A stretch of 64,000 nt of DNA, taken from assembly GCA_017311315.1 (NCBI GenBank), contig CM029638.1:8056368-8120367 (forward strand), given 5' to 3'. The position numbers and the translations under genes were made by a program. Positions 11,721-23,416 of the stretch are shown here, piece by piece. This DNA is from Dendrocalamus latiflorus. Taxonomy: Eukaryota > Streptophyta > Magnoliopsida > Poales > Poaceae. The notes below the pieces were generated by a model, which saw only the letters and a list, made by a program, of their open reading frames with translations, made no database searches and was not told where the DNA came from. The first letter of the stretch is position 1; each line of letters begins with the position of its first letter.

Positions 11721-14700
11721 TCAGGTCCTTTTGATCTTCGAAAATGTCCCGGTCTCGGAAAAATAGGTGCTTTGGGTTCCACTTCCAAGGAGGTTTCCAT
11801 GGGCCTGTGGATTTGACAACTCTATTCCCTGTACAAGAAAACAATAACATTAGAAAGACGAAATGATGGCAGGAACTCTGGTAGTTAATCTTCGAAAATA
11901 GAGAAAATAGGGCAATCAAAGCAACTGCAATAACGTTACACATAAGAATCTAGTGATTACCATCTGTAGGTGTTCAACATAAAATAAGTATGCAGCCTAC
12001 AAACTAATAGCGCCACATTTTCAAGGAAAAAAATCAACAGGCCGAACTAACTACGTAACTAAATACAGGGTTAATAATGGCTCCAAAGCAACAAATATTA
12101 GCTTTCTATTAGTAAAGCAAACGAGAAACAAAAATTGGTTGCACTACTTTTTCCAGTTCCTAAAATATGTGCAAGTCAAACAACTATCCAAATACCATAT
12201 TCTAGATTTGGTAGCACCCACAATTCCACATTCCATAATTGGGTCAGCTAAAGGTCATACTTGGCACCAATTATTTATCTTGAAGTGAACGATATAACAA
12301 GAACTGAAAAAACCAGAACTCACCTGAACTGGTGTAAATGCCAAACTAGATGTCAGTCCCGATGTCGCACCACTGCTACCATAGCTCTTCTCCTTGAATC
12401 TGATATTAGAAAGTAACATGGAATTAAAAGTGATGTCATAGTACATGATACTGTGAAAGAGGTCAAGATTTGCAACAAAAGCAACATTGTGTAGATAATG
12501 TAAGCGAGTTATGACAGCATGCATAACAATAATGCCTGCTGGGCTACTGGAACTGGTACATAGTTCAAATTGTCCTTACTATAAAAAATGCGTATAAATA
12601 GTACTTTAGATCATCCTAAACTGTAATATAGCAAGAAGCCAAGGTTGTCATGGCGTTGCCTAGTTGTCTTGGCAGCTGGAGGGTGACGCCGAGCAAGTTC
12701 GCACAAGCCTAAGGAGTTAGGCGGGCGCCTGGGATCACTGGGCGATGCCATGGTCGCCTGGGTGTCGCCCAGCTGTTTCTGCCGGCCACCAGGGGGACCC
12801 TGGAAAGGGTAGGGTTACGCCCGAGTAGCCCAACACTATCAGTCTTCCCTCAATTCAGTCGCCACCCATAGGGTAGAGTTTCACGGGAGATCCCAGCCTA
12901 CTCCCGCAGCAGGCGCCCCTCTCCGCTGCGACTGCAGCCCCTCTCCGCCGTCAGCTCAGGGGAGCCTCCTCCCTTCTTTCTTCTTCTTCCCTTGCTTCTT
13001 GCTCTGCTTTCTTCTTCTTCCTTGCGGATTGCGCTGCCTCTGCTTACTTGCTGCTACCTCTGCTCTCAGCTTGCTTGCTGCTGCTTGCTCTCTGATGTAG
13101 TTTTTTTTTTGATAAACAAAAGAAACTCCAGTGAGGATTTTGACAAAATCCATTTGTTGCCCCATTAGCCACTTAAGGTTTAGATTGGGCTGTGCACATT
13201 AATAGTATTTGGTGGAGAGAATTCTGTTCAAGGACAGGGGCTTTCGGAAATTCTGTTCACAAACTATAAGAGAAGACATTTATAGTTTAGAAATAGCATG
13301 TTCAACTTTAGTTGTCTTCTGCAGATAATCTAGATTAGTTACAACTTACGAAGTTACTAGTTACTTTCCTTATAGCTTATATTATCTACAAAGAGAGCAA
13401 GCTCATGGTATGAGCCACTACTACAAACATTATCATCCTCATTTTTTTTAGTAAAACATAACCAGTTTTAGACATGGACTTGTGTGAGATTTGTGATTCG
13501 TCCATGATTACCATGAATGTCTTGTAAATTCTGTATAGTAGAAGGTCATCAGCTCACACCAATTTAATGTAGTGTTTGTGCTCTTGTGTGCGGTGAGAAT
13601 TATGATCCATCCAACTATCCGAAGAGAAAGGCCAAGTCAAAGGAACCAGGATGGAAATACGCATTTGGCCAATTGACAACAAGGATCTAGTGGAATATTC
13701 CCTTTGTGGCGAGCATGTGCACTCGGGCATCAAGAGGATAAAGCAACATCTCATTAGCGATTTTTGGGATATTGTTAAGTGCCACGAGACCACTACTAAG
13801 ATCATGAGAGAAATGCAAGCATGGATGAACAAGACTGCACGAAAGGTGCCGATTAACATTGAAGAAGACAATGGAGGGGAGGAGGTTGGTGCTGATGATG
13901 AAGTCCAGGAAGTAGAGCCACAAGAATGCTATTGTGCATCACCGACTTAGGATATTATTGAATTATTTATTATTTTTATTACCACCGTCTAACTCTCGCC
14001 CCATGCTCGCTGCGACTTACCGGAGCGCCGTGACAACCTTGCATGCAGCAATAAACAGTTCTTATAGCTTTCTATTTGCTATATTATGTCCTCTCTGATT
14101 CCCATAGCTTGATATTTTCAATGTAGTGCCTTTTCCTATCCTTATCTCATTTTTTCTGCACAAATTGTAGATAGTTTTGGTTTAACAAATTTTCTCTAAT
14201 AGTTTGTATGTACCTACTTGGCATGGAGTTAAACAGAAAGTCGGAAAGAGCACTTGAACAAGATATTATCACATTTTTCATGTAGCAAAAGGTCACAAGA
14301 CCCAATTTCAAAATTGTACTTAGATGCAGTCATCATTGCTTTAATATAAAATACCAAAGAACAAAATGGAGCAAAATAGCATACTACAGAAAGAATTAAA
14401 ATAGCATACTTTTTGGCAACTTTAGCAGCAAGTTTGCTTTGCGCAGCTGAGACACGTAGCTTCCCACTTCCTGCCTGTCCGAGCATGCCATAGCCTTCCC
14501 CCAATCCATCACCTGATGACAGCAAGATGTGATTATGTCAAAAAGGATATTTCCATTTTAAGGCATGGTGAAACTAAACAGCAAAATGTTATTCAAAACG
14601 TCATGTCAATACTGACCTAATGAGCTCTCCTCTGGTACCCCAAACTGCATTCGGTTCGCAAGCTTCATCATATCAGTCTGTGCATATCTGCAGAATCAAG

Positions 14701-16448
14701 TTCCCAAGTTTATGACATTATATACCATGCTGTTTATCATATTAATCATATTTCGGCAAATAAGACAAATTAACAAGTAGTTCAATACAAAATTAAACAT
14801 GAGATTGTTCAATATGTATTTTCCGCAAAAAAAAAAGAAGATTGAGAACAGCTTACCTTTCTTTCATTTTTCGAAGCCGACGACCCCCTCTCTTCTTTTT
14901 AGGTTCAGAGTCTGGTACAGGAAGCGGTTTTGGAAGCTTTGCAGGAGGTGGTTCTTGCCACTTCTCAATCTTCTTACGAATTTCTTCTAACAAGTTCCGC
15001 CCAGCTTTGCCAGTTGGATCACCTCTAATTGAATCAATCCTTGCTGCTAGAGTTGACTTTGCAGCTATAAGTCTGCAAGCACGAGTCCTCAGAGCTGGAG
15101 GGGTGCTCTGAAATACTTCAGTTTGTTCAAGATAGCCTACACGAAACTGAGATGTGGCAGTAGAAAATCCAGCTAGATTTTTCTTCTTTGCACCAAGTAA
15201 CTGAACATTACAGGCAGGCATTTTTGCAAGTGCTCCCAAACCACCAGCAGTTCCCATCAGTTTCGAGGCAACATCACTGCCAACAATGGCAGAAAGGTTT
15301 GGCGCAATGTAACCCATTCTGCTCTCAACAAAATCAAGTACTTTCTTCTTGGCAGCATCAAGAGTAAGGGCTCTGTCGCATGCTTCAATGGTTTTTTCCA
15401 AATTCTCCTCAGAAAGAGGCTTCCCACTAGTTGTTGATGCTGTCACTGAAACCACCATTATAATTGCAGAGGGTAAAAGCCCTTCCAGATCTACAAGCGT
15501 TAAATCCATCTCATTTCCAATCTTCTTAACAACACGGGCATAATCAATTGGATGATGAACGAGGGATTCCAGTTCAGGAAACTTCAGCCTATATTTGTCT
15601 CGTATGAAGTTATGGATTATAATGATCTCATTCTCAATATCTACTGATAAAGCATTGCAATCGACAATAAGCTGATATTCTGGATCCTCCTCCAGGTTGG
15701 ACCCTTGATTGGAGAAGTCTGTACCTTTCTGAAGTGCATCTTCAACTTTCTACAAAGAAACAAATCACAAATGAAACTGCCTACTGTCATGCATGGGGCA
15801 AGAGGAAACCTTTTGTGTCCTAAACAAATTTAACAGGATCACATTTTTGGCATAACCATCGTAACATTGAGTAATTGTCCATGTTTCCTTTTAACCAAAT
15901 TGATACAGTTTTTCCATATGCCATTCAAGTCAGATCTGCACACTGCAGTGGGAGGCGTGCAGTGTGTGTGTGTGCGCGCGCGCTCTCTCCAAAGAAAATG
16001 GGGGTATTAAGAGTTTGATCACTTACTTGCATTATGGCACTATAACGCTGTGTCTTCTGCAGCTTTGAAACACTATCAAGATCATCATAATTAAGAGACT
16101 CAAGGTCAGGCATATCATCGTCACCGTCCTCTTCCATTCCCACTGCCTCGGCATTGTCTTCTTCCTGAAAATTTTGATAATTAGTAAAAAAATTCTCAAG
16201 AAATAAATCATTACAAAATCTGGTTACATGTTAGAAATAGAAATAAACTCACAGGATAGGCTTCATTGTCTGACAGTTCATCGAGATCCGCTAAGAAAGA
16301 ATCAGCAAGGCTTGCCTGTGGAAGTGGCACTAGTTAGAAAAATGAGACACATGACCACAAAAGAAAAGAAAATTCGCAAATATAAAACTGAATAATATAT
16401 AATAAATTTGCACAAGCTACCCAACAGAAGCTGAAATGAACTCACCAT
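11721..16448 (-). CDS. PRP31: U4/U6 snRNP-associated splicing factor PRP31, complete
   Basis: PRP31 binds U4 snRNA and 15.5K protein and helps assemble the U4/U6.U5 tri-snRNP in the nucleus. Coding exons on the minus strand are 16448-16446 (ATG only), 16315-16253, 16164-16027, 15749-14857, 14687-14617, 14512-14410, 12399-12324 and 11828-11721. All have GT-AG borders and join in frame to 1455 nt, 484 aa. The order is an acidic N-terminus (LDELSDNEAYP), a coiled-coil/NOSIC region, a Nop domain (SRMGYIAPNLSAIVGSDVAS, GALAKMPACNVQLLG) and a basic nuclear-localisation stretch (PKKKRGGRRLRKMKER). The Prp31 C-terminal region follows, ending in the typical YFSETGTFSKIKRT. Length matches plant orthologues. 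The 2.0 kb intron between 14410 and 12399 is expanded by a hAT-type insertion. No damage is seen. Confidence 0.95.
12640..14041 (+). mobile_element. Non-autonomous hAT-type element inside a PRP31 intron
   Basis: Terminal inverted repeats start CAAGGTTGTCA at both ends (11 identical, 15 of the first 16 matching). They are flanked by 8-bp candidate duplications CAAGAAGC (12632-12639) and CATGCAGC (14042-14049), identical at 6 of 8 positions, which suggests an old hAT insertion. The interior carries a broken BED-finger transposase piece on the plus strand, antisense to PRP31, plus a pyrimidine-rich stretch at about 12960-13090. Confidence 0.75.
13592..13950 (+). pseudogene. hAT transposase N-terminal fragment with BED zinc finger
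   Basis: A first frame reads PKRKAKSKEPGWKYAF and then must shift by one base to continue DLVEYSLCGEHVHSGIKRIK and beyond (from about 13651). The C..C..H..H pattern followed by GIKRIKQHL and an acidic tail (EEDNGGEEVGADDE) is typical of the BED finger that begins plant hAT transposases. No catalytic domain follows, and the frame ends at TAG (13948-13950). It is a dead remnant within the hAT element. Confidence 0.7.
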
Positions 16449-17215
16449 GGTCTTGGCCTAAATCTTCCCAGCAGCAGCAAGAGCTCCGAATCAAGCGCTA
16501 GCAAGAGAAGTCCGGGGGGTTCTACTGATTCCTCACGATTCACACCTTGGCCCTTCTTTATTGAGCAGGATGACCAGGTCATAATACAGTAAAAATATTA
16601 CGGAGTATTGAACAAACATGGAGCATCCTAAAGATTAAATATAAACAAAAGGAAAGGAATTATTAGTAATTTCTATTGTACAACTTTTTTCTTTTTTTGC
16701 TTCGGTTTAATTAATTGGTTGGCATTACAGTAGCGACGAGGAACAAAATTTAGCCCATACTTTGGTAACCCTAAAACTGTGTGAATACCACACAAACCCC
16801 ACAGATAGGAACTTCGCAAAAAAGTTTCGAGAAATCGAACCCTCTACACCCTAATTAAACACACCGTCGGCCGTTTACTTTTTAAGACTATCAATTGGTA
16901 TGTGCCGCAAAACGTTGGTTAACGCCAACGGTGCCGGCTGCCGAGCCATATAGCAGCTGGATTACCAAAAGCTTAGAAGAGGCGTAATTTAGAGATCTAA
17001 GGTGACGGGGAATCCAGGAAGAAGACTAATATTCCATACAGAAGCAGCCGGAATTACCTCTGCAGAAGCGGTTGCTCTCTCGCCTGTGCGCGCCCTACCC
17101 TGCCTGGCCGACGCCGCAACGTCGAGAACGCAGCCGGGCTTAAACACGCAGCTATCGCACGCGCGCGAGGGCGCGCAGGTGGCACGGGCAGGGGGAGGGG
17201 AGATCTCGCTCGTAC
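16449..17215. other. PRP31 upstream region
   Basis: Probable PRP31 leader and promoter, read leftward, with no other gene. The rest of the CCCH gene that should continue here from the 17216 splice donor was not found. Confidence 0.5.
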
Positions 17216-17446
17216 CGCTCGACAGAGACGGAGTGGTGCGGGTGTGCGTACTTGCACTCGATGTCGGGGCGGGTGCACCTGTCGCGCAGAAAGTCGAGGC
17301 ACACCTCGACGGTGAGGTCGTTGTGCCGCCGCCGCTTGCCGTCGGGGTAGCGGGGGCTACGGCTGCGGCTCAGGGTGCGGCTGCGGCGGCCGCGCGGGGA
17401 GCGGGAGCGCCGGAGCGGGACGAGGAGCCCGGGCGCCGGATATGAG
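17216..17446 (-). pseudogene. 5' exon fragment of a CCCH zinc-finger (SR-rich) protein gene
   Basis: Read on the minus strand, an arginine/serine-rich stretch (RSRSPRYPDGKRRRHND) is followed by VCLDFLRDRCTRPDIECKYA and HHSVSVER. This contains a CX7CX6CX3H zinc finger of the muscleblind-like/RNA-binding type. The frame ends at a plausible GT donor (17215-17214), but no following exon was found in the 770 bases before PRP31. No in-frame ATG is visible upstream; the expected start region reads ATATCC. It looks like a truncated 5' exon left behind by rearrangement or gene capture. Confidence 0.65.
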
Positions 17447-17642
17447 CGAGTTAGGGATTTAGGGTTGAGTCGGCGAAGACGGCCGTTGCGAGATGAGGAT
17501 CGCCGAAGACGGCGCAGGCGTCCGAGTGTCCGATAATCAGCGGGGCGTGGGAGGAAATGTGCCGCGTGGGAATCGATCGGTCGGCCCGAGCTCGTTCTCC
17601 ACTTCAGATTCTTTTTTTAAACCCAATTACATACATACATAT

Positions 17643-17647
<5 letters not shown>

Positions 17648-17714
<67 letters not shown>
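17648..17714. repeat. (TA)n microsatellite
   Basis: An uninterrupted alternating TA run of about 65 bases, preceded by ACATACATACATATACATACGTGTG. Confidence 0.95.
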
Positions 17715-17716
<2 letters not shown>

Positions 17717-17768
17717 CCTAATGTATAGCAGATTTTTTGTAAAAAATTTTAGGTATTCAATTAAATAC

Positions 17769-18191
17769 CTATGAATTACTGAAGATCCACCTCTGCCGGG
17801 CTAGTAAAGAGGGTACGGGAGACCGGGTCAGCAGCGCGCTGCGACGCTGGCTGTGAGGCGGCGACGAAGCTGATTTAAGACGAGCCGGCGGAGGTGGGGA
17901 ACGGAACGGCGGTGAAGGAAGGCCTTGCGGCGGAGCCGGATCCGGTCGAGTTGGGGGGGCCTTTTGAGGGGACGCGCCGCGGCAAGGCAAAGTCGGCAAC
18001 CCAACCGGGTGTGGATGTGGGCCTTGAGGCTGAAGGGGAGCAACGAAAGTTCTGAAAAATTTTGTCCAAGATTTTGTGCAGGCTTGTTCCATCGTCGTTG
18101 TCACCTTAGGACCAGTATATAAGGCCCAGCCTAACTCATAAATATTTTGGTTCAGAAAACAGCATGACCCAAAAAAACAGTGATGTCGCAA
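17769..18191 (-). other. GC-rich open stretch, unrecognised
   Basis: The minus strand is open for 140 codons, proline-rich in one frame and arginine/leucine-rich in another. None of the frames resembles a family I recognise. It may be the leader or first exon of a lost gene, or chance openness of GC-rich DNA. Weak support only. Confidence 0.2.
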
Positions 18192-18326
18192 GAAACAGGA
18201 GAGTCTACCCTACGGCCCATGCATCCAATCCTCCGGCCCACTGAGCCTCCTGCGCGCCTATTGGTCTGTGTCGAGTCCAAGGCTTACGCACGAAGGGAAT
18301 CCACGTCAGCACACGCTTTCTCAAGT

Positions 18327-18825
18327 TTGGACATTTGTAGCACTGTTTGTTCTAAAAATACCAAATATAGTTTGGTAAGCGAAAAAAATTCTATTTTTAG
18401 CCCCCTATGCGGCTACGGGACTACGGAATGACGACACGTGTTAGTCGTGCGGTCCGAGACTGCACGACTAGCACTTTAGCTTAATTGTGCGGTCTGGGAC
18501 CGCACAATTACACTGTAGCATGCAGCGGTGCAGTCCACCAGCACATGAATTCAGGGAGAAACACGGTGCCCGAGCGCACGACTTCACCGAGATTCCCGCC
18601 CGCGCGCAGAGTTCCCAACTGCGCTTTGCCTCCTGTAGCTGGTTTAATCATGCGGTCCCCGACCGCACGACCACTGTAGCGCTTAATCGTGCGGTCCGGG
18701 ACCGCACAACTGCGACGTGTCGCCCTCCCGTGAACGTACGGTCGGGAAGGGGATTATATATGGGATTTCGGTGGCCAGGGAGCTATATTTGGTATTATTG
18801 TGGGAAACAATGCCAAATTTGTCCA
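18327..18825. mobile_element. Palindrome-bearing element with diverged inverted ends
   Basis: The left end (TTGGACATTTGTAGCACTG, then AATACCAAATATAG) and the right end in reverse complement (TTGGACAAATTTGGCATTG, then AATACCAAATATAG) are alike over about 45 bases. Inside are four near-perfect palindromes built on TCGTGCGGTCC/GGACCGCACGA at 18442-18470, 18482-18510, 18648-18670 and 18687-18709. Three are followed by CACTGTAGC or CACTTTAGC. No clean target duplication or coding sequence was found. Confidence 0.5.
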
Positions 18826-18879
18826 AGATTCATGCCTTCTAAGATGACATTTTTTTTGGCAAACCGAAAATTCAAGTGG

Positions 18880-19650
18880 TGACATCTCTTAAATCGAATA
18901 TCCAAATCATGATCCGTTCGAACTATCATGTGTTCTTACGATGAGATTATTGAAACAAGATCTCATTGCATATATTTTAAATTAGTAAATAATATCACAT
19001 GATATATGGTCCAATAGATAAAATAAATATTCCATGTATAACTTTCTAATGTTTCATTGGTTCATAGGCAGCGCATATCTTTTGAATTGAACAGAGTGAA
19101 TGGATTAAATGAGTATTGGATGTTCTTGCATGTATTTGGTTTCGGTATTCCAATAAGTTCTACACATTAGGTTTTAAAGGGTAATGGCCATTATTTTATG
19201 CAATTTGTTTCGATGTTCTAACATTTCGTCGATGGTGTTCTACACATCTGAACTATATGTTCCATGTATTTAATTTTTATATTCCAATAGTTCATCAACG
19301 ATATTCCACGTGTTAAAATTCTATGTTTCATATGTTTATTTTTAATATTACAGTGGTTCGTTGATGATGTTCCAGCCGCTTATTAACCATGTTCCAATAG
19401 TAGGGTAAGATGAATCGGTCATGTGAGAAAAAAACAAACAAAGACAATTAGCTGAAAAAATAAAACAAATAGAAAAAAATGAACATGAGGGACAACAAAC
19501 ACAAGACCTACTATGACATTGGCAAAAAAAACTGCAGATAAATTAAAAAGAAAAAAGAAAGGAAAGAAGAAAATAAAGAAGAAAGTAAAAGAAGGGATTT
19601 AGTTACTCTTAGTACAACAGTTACGCGTGACCAACGCATGTGCAAACTAA
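18880..19650. other. AT-rich repetitive DNA, no gene
   Basis: AT-rich with recurring phrases such as TTCCATGTATTTAATTTTTA and TTCCAATAGTTCATC, and an A-rich section at 19420-19600. Probably old transposon sequence; the class is not recognisable. Confidence 0.5.
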
Positions 19651-19763
19651 GTGATCTACCTCCTTCGGCTGTTGCAGACTAAAAAGAAAGAACACATCAC
19701 CGTGGTGGTGGTGGTGCCCTGCATGCGCGACGCTGTGTTACGGTTCAGACGGGAAAAAATTAT

Positions 19764-19870
19764 ATGCGGCGGTGCCGCTCGTGCGACACCGCCCGCGAGG
19801 CGCGCTGCGGCTGCTGCGGCCGGACACGCGGCGGCAGCGCGGCGGTGTCGCACGAGCGGCACCGCCGCAT
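19764..19870. repeat. Perfect 30-bp-arm inverted repeat (hairpin)
   Basis: Bases 19764-19793 and 19841-19870 are exact reverse complements over 30 positions (arm begins ATGCGGCGGTGCCGCTCGTG). They surround a 47-base loop whose edges (GCGCTGC / GCAGCGC) can extend the pairing. Direct CGGTTCAGAC copies lie just outside on both sides (about 19741 and 19884). The transcript could fold into a long stem; a MITE remnant or small-RNA hairpin are both possible. Confidence 0.85.
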
Positions 19871-20383
19871 GGAATTCGGTTCCGGTTCAGACTGAAGCCC
19901 AGTGGGTCACATGGCCGTGAACATGCCGTCGCTGCCCGTTTCTTCAGACGTCGGTCACGGTCATCACCGAATCTGCTTTTACCCTGCCGAGCCATCCGCC
20001 TCCGCTGTCGCGGTGAAAAAGAAGAAAAAAAGAGAAAAAAACTGAAACCGACGGCCGCCAGCCGCGCCCACCACAAGCCCGTGACTCGTCGGAACGAACC
20101 GAACCGTCGTCCACCCTCCGCCAAGAGGAGCAGATATGCTTGATCGACCAAGCCATTCCAAACGCTCGGGTGGTGGAAACGGAACCCGCGTCGCTGTGCG
20201 AGCTCTCGTCCAAGAGTTGTCGGCTCGGCTCCTGCCCCCGCACGACCGGTCGCTCTCCATGCGCGGAACGGGCCCACGCAAAAACCCACAGAAAACTTGT
20301 GGCCACGCGCGGAGGGGCCGGCGCGATCGACTTGCCCCTAGAAGTCAAGCCAGGTGTCCCTGCCGGCCCGCCGTGGTGGTGGT
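19871..20383. other. GC-rich intergenic DNA
   Basis: Several long frames are open on both strands, but this is expected of GC-rich sequence. No family resemblance or splice structure supports a gene. Confidence 0.4.
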
Positions 20384-23300
20384 TGAAACAAACCGAAAAT
20401 TTGCAAAAATCAAATTGGAATTGAGTTTGCCTTTGAATTGAGTTTCTCTAGCCTCCCCAATCTAATCCACACTAATCTCAAAGCATCCCAGCCTCTTAAT
20501 CCTTGTCATCACGGCGTGATCACGGTGGGAAACAGGATTTTTCGCGCGGCACTGTTCACCGGCCGAAAAATCACCGCCGCCTCTGATTTTTGCCGCCGTC
20601 GTTCCTTCGCGCGCCTGCTCGCCCCTGCTAGCTCCTGTCCGCCTGTCAGCAGCCGTACCCCCACCTTAATTGCGCCTGCCCCGGTGTCAGACGCCGCCAA
20701 GGGCCCCGCCGCTCCCGTGCCCTGTTTCGCCTCCGCCTCCAGCCGCCTCTACCGTTTTCTCGCCCCTTCCTCTCACAGCCGCAGCCGCCCCGTACACTGC
20801 CGACCTCTGAGCCCTGGAATGCCGTGGAGTAACGCCCAAGCCGTCTGAGGCTTCCCGAGCTCCAGCTCACCGCCACCGGGATATTTCCCCGCCGCCTCTC
20901 GGTGCCAACCGCCTTTCCCGCTTATTTAAGCCCGGCCGAGCTCTCCATTGAGACCCACCAGCGCCCCTGAAGCTCACCAGCCACCCCTGAGCGTTCCCCT
21001 TCCCTCCCAACTCCGGTAATCCCAAAAATTCCCAAATCCAGGCCCTAATGCAATGTCCCACCTCCGACCACTCATTTTCCAATTCCCTTCTCTAGTAGCA
21101 TCCCCAAGCCCCCTAGAACCTCCCCAGAGTCTTGCCCTAGCCTCCCGAACCCCCATCTTCCCCGGCACCGTGAGCCACCCCACTGCCAAAACCCGCCGCC
21201 GTGGCCAGGCCAACCCGGACTTCCCAAGCTTCGGCCGACCCCTCCCCAGGCTCACCAGAACCCTAGTGGTTCTCAAAGACCAACCCAATCACTCGGAGAA
21301 GCTTCCAATCGCCCCCAATTTTAGATTTCACCGTGGCAAGGATGACCTCGCCGGCGGCGATTGCCGAGCCCATTGACCCCGCCACCACCCAAAATGGACT
21401 CCCCACATCCCAACGAACCCGCCCGTGTCCTCGGTTTGCGTCGCAAAACTCCACAGCGCTGCCGCCGTCCACCGCCCATTCCTCTATCTCGGCGCGCGCG
21501 CTGGCGGTTGGAGAAGAAGAACAGTACCGGCCGGTACTGTTCACCCGACCCGAGCCACCCGCGACGCGGTCAGACCAAGCCGCTCGCCCGCGCCCGTTCC
21601 GTCCGACCGCACCCGAGGCGACGCGGTCCGGTTGAGTCCGCTCGCCGAGTCTGACCCGAGCCCGAGGAACAGTGCAACCGAGCCGCATGAACAGTGTCTG
21701 GTTCGAACCCAAAAATACAAGTTTATACTCCCCGGATTCGTTTCGAGCCCGCCAACCCAAATCCAAGGCCCATTTCCCCATATAGCCCTCCTATAAGCCA
21801 AAAATCCCAATTTATTGGAGTTTTCCGAATTTTCTTTCTTATTTTATTTTGTTTATTCCTAACTCAATCCTTCGAGCATGGGATTAATTTATTTTGCTTG
21901 TTTTGCGTTAGTTTTCGGAGTTGAGATTTCGCAAGAGCAGGAGGGAAAAGCTCAAGTCCAGACCCGGCCCACCGAAGAATACGAATTAATTGAAATCACG
22001 GATCCGCAAGGCAAGTCACACATATTTTTGATCATGTTGAACCTATATTTCTGCTATTTATTTATTTACCAGTATTTTCATTATGTTATTTGTGAACTGT
22101 TGTTTTATGTACATCAAATGCTTAGAATGACATGATATTAGCTATGTCCTACCACCCGAAAAGCCCAGTTTAACTTGATGACCATATTCACCTTGACAAA
22201 CCTAGTTACATAGAATGTAAGATTAATATTATCATGGTAGTTAGGAACACCTCACATGTTTCTACTGTTAAGGTTTGGTATTGGTCTAGAGTTTTGAAAA
22301 GTTGGAAATAGGATAAACGAGGATCGCAGAGATGGATCCGAAGACCTTATCCTAGGGTGGAGGCTGGTTGTGGATTGGTGGCAGTACAGGGTGTACTGAA
22401 TTTGGGTTTGTGCGTGGTTGATGCCTCAGTTAAAATTTAAGGACTAAACCTTTATGCTGAGTAAAGGACATAGTAATCGTCCAACCACAAGCGTTGACTT
22501 AGTCAAGCGTGACTTCGTCAAACCTGGCTTAGTAGCGGCTCAACTTCAATTGAACCTCTGCAACTAGAAAGGGGGAGACAGAGGGTGAGTCCGTATGGGA
22601 GGTGGTTAACCATACAACTGTAGGACTGCGATGAGTCGGACGAGATCCGTGGGGTCATCCGAGCTTGTCGAGATCAAACACCTACTGGGCGGAGTCTACA
22701 TAAAGAATTGAGCAGTGAACCTCCTTGTTGTCTTAACTCTGTCGCGGGAGTTAAGAGATCTTGTAGGTAAAGCAGGACAGCTTTGCAAAGTCATGACAAA
22801 TGGTATTCGAATACGCCGTGCTTCCGGTAAATGAAGCTGTGTTTAATGGGTGAATCCAGTAATGAGGCATAAGTAGATTTGATAATGATTTGGAAATGTT
22901 GAGTATTGGTAATCACGTTTGTAAACCCCCTTTACATTAATGAAGTACATTTTAAAGGTTTTTAAATGGTTCCAACCAAAACTGCATCCACATAAAATAA
23001 TAGACTTGTTCCCCCTTTACTTTATATATCATGCATGAAATTATTATTAAGCTCCGTGTAACTTGTTGAGTACAAGTGGTAGTACCCATGCTTGCTAAAA
23101 ACATAAACAGAAACAACTAATTTTGAGGATGCGAGAGAAGACGAAGAGATGATTCTGTACGAGGTTGTTGAAGCGTGGAATTAGGGTCGTTCTCCGCTCA
23201 GGCGTGCCTGTGACAGTTTTTGTTGTAATGTAACTAAGGGCAGTTGACCCTACTGTGATACTCGGCTTTTCGCCTTTATATTGTAATAAAGTTCGCTTTT

Positions 23301-23411
23301 GCTCTTAAGCTTGTGTTGGCAATGTTATACACTCAATGGATGTACTCGTAGTTGAACAGTCCTGGGCAGCTGCGATGATTTCATAATACTTCCGGAAACG
23401 GGGGTGTTACA
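20384..23411 (+). mobile_element. Complete solo LTR of a Gypsy-like retrotransposon
   Basis: The 3028-bp unit starts TGAAAC, ends GGGGTGTTACA, and is flanked on both sides by the 5-bp duplication GTGGT (20379-20383, 23412-23416). There is no internal region, primer-binding site or second LTR, so it is a solo LTR left by recombination between LTRs. CTTATTTAAGCCC (about 20920-20932) is a probable LTR promoter, followed by a pyrimidine-rich leader. The length and TGTTACA end fit large grass Gypsy LTRs. Long frames inside it are GC-driven and not genes. Confidence 0.9.
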
Positions 23412-23416
23412 GTGGT

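Noticed and set aside
11638..11943. 101-codon minus-strand frame at the PRP31 3' end
   Set aside because: Wrong frame across the last PRP31 exon; the splice-consistent frame ends with the conserved YFSETGTFSKIKRT.
17002..17445. 147-codon plus-strand frame
   Set aside because: It is the antisense shadow of the CCCH zinc-finger exon, whose minus-strand reading has a real CX7CX6CX3H finger.
19738..20348. Overlapping 100-183 codon frames on both strands
   Set aside because: GC-rich DNA around the hairpin; no recognisable domain, codon bias or splice structure.
21263..21810. Long frames within 20.4-23.4 kb as genes
   Set aside because: They lie inside a solo LTR with defined ends and duplication.
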